This document shows positions 1 to 9,082 of a stretch of DNA of 64,000 nt, in pieces. Below the pieces are notes generated by a model that did not search any database, was not told the DNA's origin, and saw only the letters and a program-made list of their open reading frames with translations. Both the position numbers and the translations under genes were made by a program. Source of the DNA: Acinetobacter pittii ATCC 19004 = CIP 70.29 (lineage in GTDB: Bacteria > Pseudomonadota > Gammaproteobacteria > Pseudomonadales > Moraxellaceae); assembly GCF_000369045.1 (NCBI RefSeq), contig NZ_KB849789.1:120576-184575 (forward strand), written 5' to 3'. Position 1 is the first letter of the stretch. Every line of letters begins with the position of its first letter.

Positions 1-19
1 AAAGAAGAGGGGAAAGAAG

Positions 20-247
20 ATGCATGATTTTTCAAAACCACCTCATGTGACGAGTCCTGAAGAAACTGCGAAAAAAAGAAGATTGCCAGTTTACATTTTA
101 ATTATTGTTGGGCTTTTTCTTATTGCACTCATCGTCTACATGGTTGCTGATCACAGCAAAACACCTAAAGAAGAAGCCGCTTTTCAACATGAGGTCACAC
201 CACATGTCATTAAGAGTACTTCAGATTTGAATATCTATAAAGGGTAA
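20..247 (+). CDS. Small single-pass membrane protein, function unknown
   Basis: A 75-residue protein with a hydrophilic, Lys/Arg-containing N-terminus (about residues 1-24), one hydrophobic helix (about 25-44, PVYILIIVGLFLIALIVYMV), and a charged C-terminal tail. There is no cleavage motif, so it is probably anchored in the inner membrane with the positive side in the cytoplasm. A purine-rich Shine-Dalgarno stretch (GAGGGGAAAGAAG) lies just before the ATG, and a strong terminator follows. Whether it is the last gene of an operon starting before the window cannot be seen. I do not recognise a family. Confidence 0.7.
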   Translation: MHDFSKPPHVTSPEETAKKRRLPVYILIIVGLFLIALIVYMVADHSKTPKEEAAFQHEVTPHVIKSTSDLNIYKG

Positions 248-272
248 TAAGCTAACCAGTATATCTTTATAG

Positions 273-306
273 AAAGCCTTTGGGATGTGACCTGAAGGCT
301 TTTTTT
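273..306 (+). terminator. Rho-independent terminator after the small membrane protein gene
   Basis: The arms AAAGCCTT and AAGGCTTT pair across a 14-base loop and run into a T tract. It isolates the small gene from the MscS-like gene that follows. Confidence 0.8.
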
Positions 307-472
307 GCAACCTTTTGCATCAATTTGTTGTATTTATGCAGAAGTGTGTTGATTAGAAAATATTCAAAACATAAGGTGAGATAGACCGCATTTATCGTCA
401 TTTTTAACAACGAAAAGTGTTTTTCATAATTGATGGCACTGAAAAGAACATAACAATTGAGGACATAACAAT

Positions 473-2176
473 ATGAATGAATTTTTTGATGGGCCTCGCG
501 GCGCTCAGTTTGATGCGATGTATTACTGGGATCAGTTTCATCCTATTTTAGCTGCAATCGTCATCTTACTGGTTGGCTGGATAATCGCTTTAATAGTTGC
601 GGCAGGTGTAAAAAAACTTCTGCAAAAAGTAAATACCAATGCAAAATTATCTTCAGCAACTGGGCGTGCTCCAAACATAGAAGGTCTTATTTCAAAAGTC
701 GTATTCTGGTTTATTCTAATCTTAGCTGTTGTCGCAGCTCTCAATGTACTTAACATTAGTGGAGTGAGTGGCCCGTTCAGCAATATGGTGAATCAGGTAC
801 TCGTCTATATTCCAAATATTATTGCTGCTGTTGTGGTGGGTTTTATTGGTTGGATCGTTGCTCGACTGATACGAGCGGGGGTGACCAATGTTTTATCCCG
901 AACTCAACTTGACGATAAGTTAAGCAGTGAAGTGGGTGTAGGTGGAATTAGCCAGAATATTGGTGAAATTCTTTACTGGCTTGTATTGTTACTTTTCCTT
1001 CCGATTGTTCTTTCAATATTAGGATTAACAGGCTTACTGATTCCAGTTCAAAATATGGTAAATGATGCCGTAGCATTCTTACCAAATATCTTTATTGCTG
1101 GTGTTATCATTTTTGTTGGTTATATCTTGGCAAAAATTGTACGCGGTATTGTTGAAGGTTTAGTAAATAGCTTAGGTGTTCAGGCTCAAGCTGAAAAAAT
1201 TGGTCTTTTCAAAAGCTCTAACGTAGGCAAATTCTTAGGTTCATTTGTTTTCGCAATCATCATTATTACAACATTGATTGTAGCGTTTGAAGCTTTAGGC
1301 ATTGAGACAATTTCTCAGCCAGCAACAGCTATGCTTAATGAAATCTTGCAGGCGATTCCAAACATTATTGCTGCTGGTTTAATTTTACTGGTTGCTTATA
1401 TTGTTTCTCGTTTTGTTGGCCGCTTAGTTGCTGAATTAATTGCAGGTACAGGTGTTGATGAAATTCCTGCAAAGTTAGATGTACAACGCTTTTTAGGTCA
1501 AACTAAAGTTTCTAACGCAGTTGGCTGGTTAATTGTATTCTTTACTATGCTATTTGCAGTTTCTGAAGCTGCGGATCGTCTTGGTTTCGATCAAATTAGT
1601 GGTCTAATTGCAATGTTTATCCATTTCGGTGCAAACATTCTATTGGGCGCTGTAATCTTGGTTATTGGTTTCTGGCTTGCCAATGTTGTGGCGAACGTGG
1701 TTCAACGCGGCGAATATAATAGCTCGCGTTGGTTAGGTAGTTTAGTTCGTGTGTTAATTATTGGTCTTGTACTTGCGCTTGGTTTAAGAGCGATGGGTAT
1801 TGCAGATTCAATCGTTAATCTTGCTTTTGGTTTGACTCTAGGCGCAGTTGCAGTTGCTTTCGCTCTTGCATTTGGTTTAGGTGGTCGCCAACCAGCAGAA
1901 AGACTGTTGAGTGATTTGTTAGATAAAGCTAAAAAAGAAGCGAATGAACCGAATCCGCTTTATCAACCACCGTCTACTACCACAACGAGCAGCCCATCTG
2001 CTGGTAGCTCATCTGCAACTACGAGTTCGTCAACATCTACAGTTGCACCAACGACTACAACCTCACCATCAACTGTTTCATCTGATGCAAAACCAGCTGA
2101 TTCTGCACAAGTAAATCCAGCAGAACCACCAGTAAATAAACCGTTTGGATCTACTGGAGAAAATGACGAAATTTAG
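473..2176 (+). CDS. Mechanosensitive-channel-type membrane protein made of tandem TM-helix repeats
   Basis: A 567-residue integral membrane protein, usually annotated 'mechanosensitive ion channel family protein'. It contains about five repeats of the conserved TM helix found in that family (PF05552 type). Each has a pattern like PNIIAAxxxxxxGWIVARLI (around residues 22-50, 107-143, 195-232, 295-328 and 388-412). A final pore-helix-like segment follows (AFALAFGLGGRQPAERLL, about 475-492). After residue 500 comes a Ser/Thr/Pro-rich low-complexity tail of some 60 residues. The MscS cytoplasmic beta domain that should follow the pore helix is absent. A channel role in osmotic stress is inferred from family membership only. 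It is monocistronic, with terminators on both sides. Confidence 0.85.
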   Translation: MNEFFDGPRGAQFDAMYYWDQFHPILAAIVILLVGWIIALIVAAGVKKLLQKVNTNAKLSSATGRAPNIEGLISKVVFWFILILAVVAALNVLNISGVSGPFSNMVNQVLVYIPNIIAAVVVGFIGWIVARLIRAGVTNVLSRTQLDDKLSSEVGVGGISQNIGEILYWLVLLLFLPIVLSILGLTGLLIPVQNMVNDAVAFLPNIFIAGVIIFVGYILAKIVRGIVEGLVNSLGVQAQAEKIGLFKSSNVGKFLGSFVFAIIIITTLIVAFEALGIETISQPATAMLNEILQAIPNIIAAGLILLVAYIVSRFVGRLVAELIAGTGVDEIPAKLDVQRFLGQTKVSNAVGWLIVFFTMLFAVSEAADRLGFDQISGLIAMFIHFGANILLGAVILVIGFWLANVVANVVQRGEYNSSRWLGSLVRVLIIGLVLALGLRAMGIADSIVNLAFGLTLGAVAVAFALAFGLGGRQPAERLLSDLLDKAKKEANEPNPLYQPPSTTTTSSPSAGSSSATTSSSTSTVAPTTTTSPSTVSSDAKPADSAQVNPAEPPVNKPFGSTGENDEI

Positions 2177-2235
2177 TAAGTAAAACTAATTTTCAGATAA
2201 ACCGTACAAAAAATCTTTGATTTTTGTGATAAGTT

Positions 2236-2267
2236 CGACCACTCTATATTGAGTGGTCGTTCTTTTT
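2236..2267 (+). terminator. Terminator after the MscS-like gene
   Basis: CGACCACTC and GAGTGGTCG form a perfect nine-base-pair stem around a six-base loop, followed by TTCTTTTT. Confidence 0.85.
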
Positions 2268-2302
2268 AAGCGTTATAAAAACAAATAAGTGAGGAAAATA
2301 CG

Positions 2303-2473
2303 ATGAAGAAACCAGGTCGTTTTTTAGCACCGATTGTCATTGCGGGAATTACGGTAGGTTTTTTAGCAAGTGCTTATAAATTTGTGTTTAACAAATCTAA
2401 TTCATCAAAACAGGCAACAACTCATACACGTAATTCTGAAAAATCTTCAAATGATTCGAAAGCTTCAAATTAG
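2303..2473 (+). CDS. Small single-pass membrane protein (56 aa), function unknown
   Basis: A short reading frame with a good ribosome-binding site (GTGAGGAAAATACG then ATG). It encodes MKKPGRFLAP, one hydrophobic segment (about residues 9-28) and a Ser/Asn/Lys-rich tail ending KASN. The layout (basic N-terminus, one helix, polar low-complexity tail) resembles the 75-residue protein at the start of the window, but the sequences are not clearly homologous. It is encoded after the terminator of the MscS-like gene and converges on the flavoprotein gene, with 12 bases between stop codons. The family is not recognised. Confidence 0.6.
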   Translation: MKKPGRFLAPIVIAGITVGFLASAYKFVFNKSNSSKQATTHTRNSEKSSNDSKASN

Positions 2474-2485
2474 CTTATTCATCAT

Positions 2486-3685
2486 TTAAACGTATTGTGC
2501 TGCTGCATAAGCGGAAGACCAAGCCCATTGGAAGTTATAGCCTCCTAAATGCCCAGTCACATCAAGTACTTCGCCAATAAAAAACAATCCTTTTTGCTTT
2601 TTACTTTCCATGGTTTTGGAAGATACTTCACTTGTATCAATTCCCCCTAAAGTAACTTCGGCAGTACGATACCCTTCTGTACCTGATGGTTTGACAGTAA
2701 AGCCGTGTAACTGTTCGGCAATATGGTCTAGCTGTGCATCACTGATATTACCAATCGCTGTTTCGCTCTGCTCTGACCATATAAGTTGTTGTAGCTCTTG
2801 GATAATACTTTTCGCAGTAAACTCACTAAGAAGGGTGCGCAATAAAACTTTAGGTTGGGCTTTCTTTTTATCTTTTAAATAAGTTGCTAAAGCTTGGCTC
2901 GGGAAAAAGTCAATTTTAAAACTTTCACCAGTATTCCAATAGTTTGAAAGCTGTAAAGAACTTGGACCACTCAAACCACGATGCGTAAACAATAATGCTT
3001 CAGTAAAGCTATTCTTCGAGTTACTTAGAGTCACATCTAAAGCATTACCACTTAGGCGTGTAGTGACTTCTTTAATATGATCTGAAAAAGTAAATGGGAC
3101 TAACCCTGCGCGAGTTGGGAAAACCGTATGTCCAAATTTTTGTGCCAGTTCATAGCCAAATCCAGAACCACCCAAAGTTGGAATGGATAAACCACCTGTA
3201 GCAACCACTAATGACTCACAGCTAAATCGGCCTTGGTTTGTGTGTACAGTAAAACCGCCTTTTTCTAATGGATCAATCTGTACAGCTTCACATTGAGTTT
3301 GGATATCAACGTTATTGGTTTTATCACATTCACTCACTAGCATCTCTAAAATTTCTTTAGCACCGTTTAGCGTGAATAATTGCCCGTGTTTTCGTTCTTC
3401 ATAAGCAATTTTATAATCACATACCAAACCGATAAAGTCCCAGTTGCTGTAGCGTGATAGGGCAGAAATAACGAAGTGTGGATTATGAGAAATATAGTTG
3501 TCAGGCTCTACATACAGGTTGGTAAAGTTACACTTACCACCGCCTGACATTAAAATCTTTTTACCAATTTTATTGGCTTTTTCTAAAATTAAAACCGAGC
3601 GTCCTCGTTTAGCAGCATGTGCAGCCAACATGAGTCCAGAAGCACCTGCACCTAAGACAATGACATCAACATGACTGTTAGACAT
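2486..3685 (-). CDS. NAD(P)/FAD-dependent oxidoreductase, YhiN/HI0933 family
   Basis: A 399-residue flavoprotein of the HI0933/YhiN family (BaiN-like). The N-terminus has the Rossmann FAD-binding motif VLGAGASGLMLA (about residues 10-21) and then ILEKANKIGKKILMSGGGKC, which is diagnostic of this family. The second FAD signature is near the C-terminus (FIGEVLDVTGHLGGYNFQWA). Length is normal and both ends look complete. The physiological substrate is not established for most members; the E. coli homologue is poorly characterised and some relatives act on steroids. It is transcribed alone on the minus strand, 117 bases downstream of the PLP-enzyme gene. Confidence 0.92.
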   Translation of the reverse strand: MSNSHVDVIVLGAGASGLMLAAHAAKRGRSVLILEKANKIGKKILMSGGGKCNFTNLYVEPDNYISHNPHFVISALSRYSNWDFIGLVCDYKIAYEERKHGQLFTLNGAKEILEMLVSECDKTNNVDIQTQCEAVQIDPLEKGGFTVHTNQGRFSCESLVVATGGLSIPTLGGSGFGYELAQKFGHTVFPTRAGLVPFTFSDHIKEVTTRLSGNALDVTLSNSKNSFTEALLFTHRGLSGPSSLQLSNYWNTGESFKIDFFPSQALATYLKDKKKAQPKVLLRTLLSEFTAKSIIQELQQLIWSEQSETAIGNISDAQLDHIAEQLHGFTVKPSGTEGYRTAEVTLGGIDTSEVSSKTMESKKQKGLFFIGEVLDVTGHLGGYNFQWAWSSAYAAAQYV

Positions 3686-3802
3686 AAGAGATTCTCGATT
3701 AATCGTGAAAATTTAAAAGGGGCATATACTATCATGCCGAGCCTTAGTCATGTTAAAGACATTTACTGCTATGCGAAGTAATGTGCACTAAAAACTAATT
3801 AG

Positions 3803-4714
3803 TTATTGATGTGATTTATTTCTTATATCTGCCTGTAAACCACCAGAATGAATTGCCAGAATGCGAGTTCCTTCAGAAAAGTAATTATTCTTTATAAGAT
3901 CAAACAGACCAAACATCATCTTTCCCGTATAGATCGGTTCAAGTGGTACCGCATGCTGCTCTTCAAAACTTTCTATAAATGCCAATAACTCGGGTGAAGT
4001 TTTTGCATACCCACCACAGCAGTATGCATCTGTCACAGACCAGTTCTGTTTTTTGGTCCACTGCCGAATTTCTTGTTGTAAAAAGTTACCTTTTAAAGCC
4101 GAAAATCCTAAGACTTTTTGGTGTAGTCCACTGCTTTCAATGAGCCCCGAAATCGTTCCGCCAGTTCCTACTGCACAGCAAATCACATCATATTGATTTA
4201 AATCACTTTGGCTCAGAATTTCCTGACAACCTTGAACAGCCAATTCATTGGTGCCGCCTTCAGGAATAATGAAAGTTTCAGGAAATTGATGACGTAATTG
4301 TTGAAGATAGTTTGCATCATCTCGTAAGCGATATTCATTGCGTGAGACAAAATGTAGATACATTCCTAAACTTTGAGCTTTTGCTAAGGTTGGATTAAGA
4401 GGCTTATCAGCTAACTCTTCACCACGAATAATTCCAATACTTTTTAAGCCAAAAAGATGAGCGGCATAGGCAGTCGCGGCAATATGATTTGAATAGGCCC
4501 CTCCAAAAGTCAAAATGCTCGATAAACCTTGTTGTTTTGCGACAAGCAGATTGTATTTTAGTTTGAAAAATTTATTGCCTGAAATTTGGGGATGAACTAA
4601 ATCTAATCGCTTAATGTCGAGATGAACTAAAGAGGGGGGGGCAATGTGCTGATAGGAAACAGGTTGGGCAATGTGATCAAACATTAGAAATTGAGAAAAA
4701 TAATGATTGATCAC
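3803..4714 (-). CDS. PLP-dependent ACC deaminase / D-cysteine desulfhydrase family protein
   Basis: A 303-residue fold-type II PLP enzyme. The PLP-lysine region SGNKFFKLKYNL lies near residues 45-56 and is followed by GGAYSNHIAATA, the substrate-binding Ser/Asn loop of the ACC deaminase/D-cysteine desulfhydrase group. A glycine-rich phosphate-binding loop GTGGTISGL is near 185. Expected chemistry is conversion of D-cysteine or a related amino acid to a 2-oxo acid, ammonia and a leaving group. Sequence reading cannot separate true ACC deaminase from D-cysteine desulfhydrase; the latter is more usual in this genus. It lies 35 bases after the efflux adaptor gene on the same strand. A weak hairpin in that gap makes co-transcription uncertain. 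Confidence 0.85.
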   Translation of the reverse strand: MINHYFSQFLMFDHIAQPVSYQHIAPPSLVHLDIKRLDLVHPQISGNKFFKLKYNLLVAKQQGLSSILTFGGAYSNHIAATAYAAHLFGLKSIGIIRGEELADKPLNPTLAKAQSLGMYLHFVSRNEYRLRDDANYLQQLRHQFPETFIIPEGGTNELAVQGCQEILSQSDLNQYDVICCAVGTGGTISGLIESSGLHQKVLGFSALKGNFLQQEIRQWTKKQNWSVTDAYCCGGYAKTSPELLAFIESFEEQHAVPLEPIYTGKMMFGLFDLIKNNYFSEGTRILAIHSGGLQADIRNKSHQ

Positions 4715-4749
4715 ATTGTAGCTTTTTAAATAGAGCTTTAAAAAGCTGT

Positions 4750-5868
4750 TTACGAACTTGTATCGACAGATGTAATCACTGACATGCCAGGACGTAAGTG
4801 TTCTATTCCTTCTTGATTTGGATCAATGGTAATGCGTACGGCAATTCGTTGAACCACTTTGGTAAAGTTTCCTGTTGCATTGTCAGGCTTTAATACACTG
4901 AACTCAGAACCCGCAGCAGGTGAGATCTGCTCAACATGCCCTGTAAATTTTTTGTGTTTCATCGCATCGACTGTAAACCATGCTTTTTGCCCAATTCGCA
5001 TATTGGCAATTTGGGTTTCTTTAAAGTTGGCAATCACCCAAGTTTGCTGTGGAATGAGGTAGAGTAATTGTGACCCTGCTGCTACATATTGCCCAACACG
5101 AGGGTTCACCTCACCAAGTTGTCCATCCATTGGAGCAACAATGACACTATAGTCTTTGGTAGTTTGTGCCTGATCTAGTTGTGCTTTAGCACTGGAAACT
5201 TGTGCTTCTAAGCCAGCTTCCGCGACCTGCGCCGTTTTAAGTGCTTCTTTGGCAACTAAAACATTGGCTTCTGCCTGCTTCAGTGCTGCAAGGTTATTTT
5301 CAGCATCTGCTGCGGCTTTATCTTGCTCAGATTTAGAAGCTGCTCCACTATTACCTAACTGTTGATATCGTCTAAGCTGTGCTAAAGAAAGTTCATATTG
5401 AGCTTTAACTTGATCTACTTTTGCTTGTGCAGCCACAATATCAGCTTGTTTTTGAGCAATAGACTGTGTCTGATTGGCTAAAGTATTTTTAGCTTGTTCA
5501 ACTCCAGAAGCCGCTTGCGTTACTTTTTGGTCGTAGGTGGTTGCATCAATATGCATTAATACTTGACCCTTTTTAACGTGGTCAAAGTCCTTAACTAATA
5601 CATCTTTAACATAGCCATTAATTTGCGACGATAAAATCGTTGTTTTACCTTTAACATAACTATTGTCAGTTTGCTGAACGCTCGTTGCGAAGGGTCCGAT
5701 TCTCCATGCCCACAAAATCACTAAAATACCGACAATGAGCACAACTAGCATCCATAATAAAGTTGAGCGTTTTGTTGGAATCAGTTTGCTCGCAGGTGCC
5801 GGTTCGTTAGATGGAGCGGGAGCTGCTTGAGGTGGAGCTTGTTCCGGTTTGTTTTGATCATCTGACAT
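4750..5868 (-). CDS. HlyD/EmrA-family efflux periplasmic adaptor subunit
   Basis: A 372-residue membrane fusion protein. A Pro/Ala-rich cytoplasmic N-terminus (about 1-33) precedes one transmembrane helix (about 36-55). A biotinyl-lipoyl half-motif comes next (GYVKDVLVKDFDHVKKGQVL), then a long Ala/Gln-rich coiled-coil hairpin (about 120-225). The second lipoyl half (VIVAPMDGQLGEVNPRVGQY) and a beta-barrel domain end the protein. This is EmrA architecture: the adaptor bridges an inner-membrane MFS pump to an outer-membrane TolC-type channel. The pump gene lies immediately upstream on the same strand with a 39-base gap. No outer-membrane partner is encoded here. Confidence 0.93.
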   Translation of the reverse strand: MSDDQNKPEQAPPQAAPAPSNEPAPASKLIPTKRSTLLWMLVVLIVGILVILWAWRIGPFATSVQQTDNSYVKGKTTILSSQINGYVKDVLVKDFDHVKKGQVLMHIDATTYDQKVTQAASGVEQAKNTLANQTQSIAQKQADIVAAQAKVDQVKAQYELSLAQLRRYQQLGNSGAASKSEQDKAAADAENNLAALKQAEANVLVAKEALKTAQVAEAGLEAQVSSAKAQLDQAQTTKDYSVIVAPMDGQLGEVNPRVGQYVAAGSQLLYLIPQQTWVIANFKETQIANMRIGQKAWFTVDAMKHKKFTGHVEQISPAAGSEFSVLKPDNATGNFTKVVQRIAVRITIDPNQEGIEHLRPGMSVITSVDTSS

Positions 5869-5907
5869 ATATCAATCTCAATTTCTATTTCATCAATAAA
5901 GAAGCCG

Positions 5908-7551
5908 TTAAGGACGGCTAATTCCTCTACGTTGTAGATATTTACTTCGTGCAATATTAAAACCACCCCACAAGAGTAGTGCGACAGCAAAAATACCGTT
6001 TAATGCAATAACGTCATTGTAGGCACGCACTTGCGCTTCACGAGTGACCACTTGATTAAGTGAGCGCATGGATTGGGCTGTTTGTAATGCTGGGTCAGTA
6101 GTCGTAACTGATGCACTGCGTTGATATGTAGAGAGCCTTTGAGCAACTAGAGGATCTGCTTGTTCCAAATCTTTAATAATCTCGACTTGATAGTTTTGTG
6201 TGCGGTGTTGTTGATAGGTCGAGAAGAATGAAGACCCGACAAGGCCGCCAAATGTTTGAGTTGCAGAGAACAGCACAATAAAAGTCACCACATACGAAGG
6301 ACCTTTAGCCAAAGTTTGCGCAAAGCCAATCAGGAGCAATGGCCCAATAAATAAACCACCTGCAAAGCCTACTAAAAACTGACTTGCAAAGAAGTTCACA
6401 GGTCGGACATCACTGGTTAAGTGATAATCTAGTCCACATGCGACTAAAATTAAAAATTCTGCAAAAAGTAAGTGGAAGATAATCCGTTCGCGTGAAAAAG
6501 TCAGTGCACTAAAAAGTGTTCCGCTTAAAATCCCTATCAATATGACCACATAGAGTGGAACAAATTGGTCTGGACCCATCCCCATTGTTTTTAAGAAGTT
6601 AACAGCTGCGTAGCTTTGTTCTGACATTAAAAGTCGAATAGCAAAAGCACCAAAAATGAAGCGTAGGGTCGAAGCGGCGCCTAACCAGCGTGTCATAATT
6701 AATGGATTGGCACGATAGTGCTCATAGAGCAAACCAAGAACAACTAAACTAAAACCTGCAATTAAGACGTAAGCAAGCCATTCACTGTTGAACCACCATA
6801 AAATTGGACCTTGCGTGAGCACAATACACAAGCAGGCAAAACCTGGAGCCAATAAAGCAAATGTAAAGAAATCCTGCTTCTCAAAAACATAAATTCTTAA
6901 GCTACGTGGTAACTTCAATGAAACGACCATGGCTAAACAACAAAGTGCTAAGCCGAGCTCAAAGGTATATAGAACAGACCAACTATCTGTATTTACGAGA
7001 AATGGAGAAATAATCCAAGCTAACGGCACGCCAAGTTGCTGAAAACCAAAGGCAATATATATACCTTTTGCCATGTCTGCTTTTTTAAAAGCTTGCATGG
7101 TGTAATACATACCTAAAGAGCTTAATGGCGCACCAGCTAAACCAGCTACAACCCGCGCAAATAGGGCCATTTCATAAGTATGCACAAAAATATGCAATAC
7201 CAGAACTGCAATAAAAATCACGAGTCCTATTTCCGAAAATACTCTCAGGCCATACTGTTGCCGGGCTTTAAATAAAATCAGGTTTGAACTGACATTTGCC
7301 ATGACATAAGCAGCAGGTAACCAAGCCGCTTCGGAAGGAGTTAGTCCATACTCACCTTGGATTAAAGGTAAATTTGCCGTAATAAAACCATTACTTAAGC
7401 TTGCCGAAAGGGCGATAAATAAACCAATAAAAAAGTAAATAAACCGCTTAGGTACAGAGTGTGCAATAGCTGCTGGTGAACCAGGTAAAGTCGGTTGCTC
7501 TTCTGGGGTCCAGTCGGGTGGTGTTTCCAAATAACGAGGCGTTTTACTCAT
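5908..7551 (-). CDS. DHA2 (EmrB-like) MFS drug efflux transporter
   Basis: A 547-residue major facilitator protein with about 14 hydrophobic helices, as expected for the DHA2 family. It has the N-terminal half motif GFITANLPLIQGEYGLTPSE and a long hydrophilic loop before the last helix (about 465-520). It should export a drug or toxic compound by proton antiport, working with the adaptor encoded directly downstream. Its ATG overlaps the stop codon of the TetR gene by four bases (ATGA), so regulator and pump are translationally coupled. The substrate is unknown; the pair is of EmrAB type but should not be equated with a named system without alignment. Confidence 0.93.
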   Translation of the reverse strand: MSKTPRYLETPPDWTPEEQPTLPGSPAAIAHSVPKRFIYFFIGLFIALSASLSNGFITANLPLIQGEYGLTPSEAAWLPAAYVMANVSSNLILFKARQQYGLRVFSEIGLVIFIAVLVLHIFVHTYEMALFARVVAGLAGAPLSSLGMYYTMQAFKKADMAKGIYIAFGFQQLGVPLAWIISPFLVNTDSWSVLYTFELGLALCCLAMVVSLKLPRSLRIYVFEKQDFFTFALLAPGFACLCIVLTQGPILWWFNSEWLAYVLIAGFSLVVLGLLYEHYRANPLIMTRWLGAASTLRFIFGAFAIRLLMSEQSYAAVNFLKTMGMGPDQFVPLYVVILIGILSGTLFSALTFSRERIIFHLLFAEFLILVACGLDYHLTSDVRPVNFFASQFLVGFAGGLFIGPLLLIGFAQTLAKGPSYVVTFIVLFSATQTFGGLVGSSFFSTYQQHRTQNYQVEIIKDLEQADPLVAQRLSTYQRSASVTTTDPALQTAQSMRSLNQVVTREAQVRAYNDVIALNGIFAVALLLWGGFNIARSKYLQRRGISRP

Positions 7552-8117
7552 TCTATCCCTCGAATTTTTTGTATTTGAATACCATGAAATAGTAATTCAA
7601 TTGCTCGTTTTGCTAAGCGAGTCTGTTCTTCTGGCTCATGTCCTTGAAATGAAGAACCCAACATTGCTGTGACCATTGCATAGTCATCGGCGGTCAGATC
7701 AGCTCGGCACAATTTTTGTTCTATCGCATTTTCAATCAGTGGGTTAAGTGCATTATTTCGCCGTTCATAAATTTTTAACATAATTGGATCTTGTCGATCA
7801 ATCACTCTCCAAAAATCTTGCAAAATTGCGAGTTTGGGAAGTTGTCCAATATGTCCTTCAATTAAACGAAATAAACCATCTTCGAATTGTTGAAAATGAG
7901 CTGCTTTTTGCTCTAGCTGTGTAATCGCGCGTTCTAAAAGTGCACTAATTAAAGCTTTTCGATCACAAAAGTTGCGGTAAAAAGTTGCTCTGCCGACCTC
8001 AGCGTGGTCAATCACAACTTGTAAGGGAACATTAATACCATGAATACGAAAACATTCTTCGGCTGCATTGAGTAATTCATCCCGATTATGGGCTGCAATT
8101 TTTTGACGTTTACTCAT
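7548..8117 (-). CDS. TetR/AcrR-family repressor of the adjacent efflux operon
   Basis: About 189 residues from the chosen ATG (MSKRQKIAAHNRDELLNAAE). The N-terminal helix-turn-helix (about 15-60) contains the family signature VGRATFYRNFCDRKALISAL; the C-terminal half is the divergent ligand-binding domain. An upstream ATG at 8162 would add 15 residues. It lies inside the palindromic operator at 8154-8173 and upstream of the probable -10 element, so the start at 8117 is preferred. It is the first gene of the operon regulator-pump-adaptor, overlaps the pump gene by four bases, and probably represses its own transcription until the pump substrate binds. Confidence 0.88.
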   Translation of the reverse strand: MSKRQKIAAHNRDELLNAAEECFRIHGINVPLQVVIDHAEVGRATFYRNFCDRKALISALLERAITQLEQKAAHFQQFEDGLFRLIEGHIGQLPKLAILQDFWRVIDRQDPIMLKIYERRNNALNPLIENAIEQKLCRADLTADDYAMVTAMLGSSFQGHEPEEQTRLAKRAIELLFHGIQIQKIRGIE

Positions 8118-8153
8118 GTCATCGGTTTGGGGAGTTCTAAAGGTTATATATTT

Positions 8154-8173
8154 AACGGACATTTTTGTCCGTT
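8154..8173. promoter_or_regulatory. TetR-type operator
   Basis: AACGGACATTTTTGTCCGTT is a perfect palindrome with 8-base arms around TTTT. Read on the minus strand it sits between a plausible -35 (TTCACA) and a -10 region (TAAATATATAA) ahead of the TetR start codon, the classical position for autorepression. Confidence 0.75.
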
Positions 8174-8296
8174 GTGAAGATTTAAATTGTAAAAACATGA
8201 AAATTCAATTTTCATCATTTATATCTTCGCCATTTTTATATGTGTCATAAAAAGCTGTTAGAATACCGCGCAATTGCATGATGCTAGGTCAATACA

Positions 8297-8920
8297 ATGT
8301 TTGAGTCCCTTATTCCTCTTTTTTCAATTGCGATGGCATTGATGTTTGGAGCAATAAGTCCTGGGCCAAGCTTTATTTATGTTGCACAAAATTCAATTTC
8401 TAAATCACGTAAACATGGGTTGTTTACCGCTTTAGGGACGGGGACAGGCGCAGCGCTTTTTGGTCTATTAGCAGTTATGGGATTGCAAGCAGTTTTATTG
8501 GCGGTGCCTTCTGCTTATCTAATTTTAAAAATTGGTGGTGGGCTATATTTGCTTTGGCTGGCTTTTAAAATTATTAAACATGCTAAAGAACCAATTGCGA
8601 TGGAAAACGATGGCAAATCGAAAATGACCTATAAGCAGGCATATCGATATGGCTTAATTACCCAGTTAAGTAATCCAAAAATCGCAGTTGTATTGGCCAG
8701 CGTATTTACGGCTTTACTGCCAAAAGAAATCCCTAATTATTACTATGTCGCATTACCAGTGATTTGTTTTATGATTGATGCGGGTTGGTACTCATGTGTG
8801 GCAATGCTGCTCTCTTCAGAGAAGCCTAGAACAATGTACTTAAAAGCAAAAACTGCCGTTGACCGAGTAGCTGGAAGTATTGTGAGTGTATTAGGCTTAA
8901 AGTTAATTTTCTTCAAATGA
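8297..8920 (+). CDS. LysE/RhtB-family amino acid exporter
   Basis: A 207-residue inner-membrane protein with six predicted helices. The family's N-terminal signature is present (GAISPGPSFIYVAQNSISKS, about residues 18-37). Members export amino acids such as lysine, threonine or homoserine lactone-like compounds; the substrate here cannot be read from sequence. It is divergent from the TetR operon, with about 180 bases between the start codons, and a terminator follows. The second LysE-family gene at 15835 is only distantly similar. Confidence 0.9.
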   Translation: MFESLIPLFSIAMALMFGAISPGPSFIYVAQNSISKSRKHGLFTALGTGTGAALFGLLAVMGLQAVLLAVPSAYLILKIGGGLYLLWLAFKIIKHAKEPIAMENDGKSKMTYKQAYRYGLITQLSNPKIAVVLASVFTALLPKEIPNYYYVALPVICFMIDAGWYSCVAMLLSSEKPRTMYLKAKTAVDRVAGSIVSVLGLKLIFFK

Positions 8921-8951
8921 TAAGTCTTTAATTAAAATATCTAAAAAATCC

Positions 8952-8986
8952 AAAGCCAGCTATTTATAGTCTGGCTTTATTTTTGC
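8952..8986 (+). terminator. Terminator after the LysE-family gene
   Basis: AAAGCCAG and CTGGCTTT pair across an 11-base loop and are followed by ATTTTTG. Confidence 0.7.
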
Positions 8987-9082
8987 GTAAAATATATACA
9001 AATTGAAATATCTTTTTTAGCACTTAAACACTTTAAAAGTGGTAACTTAATAAATAAAACAAAAAGAAATGAGGATCACGTT

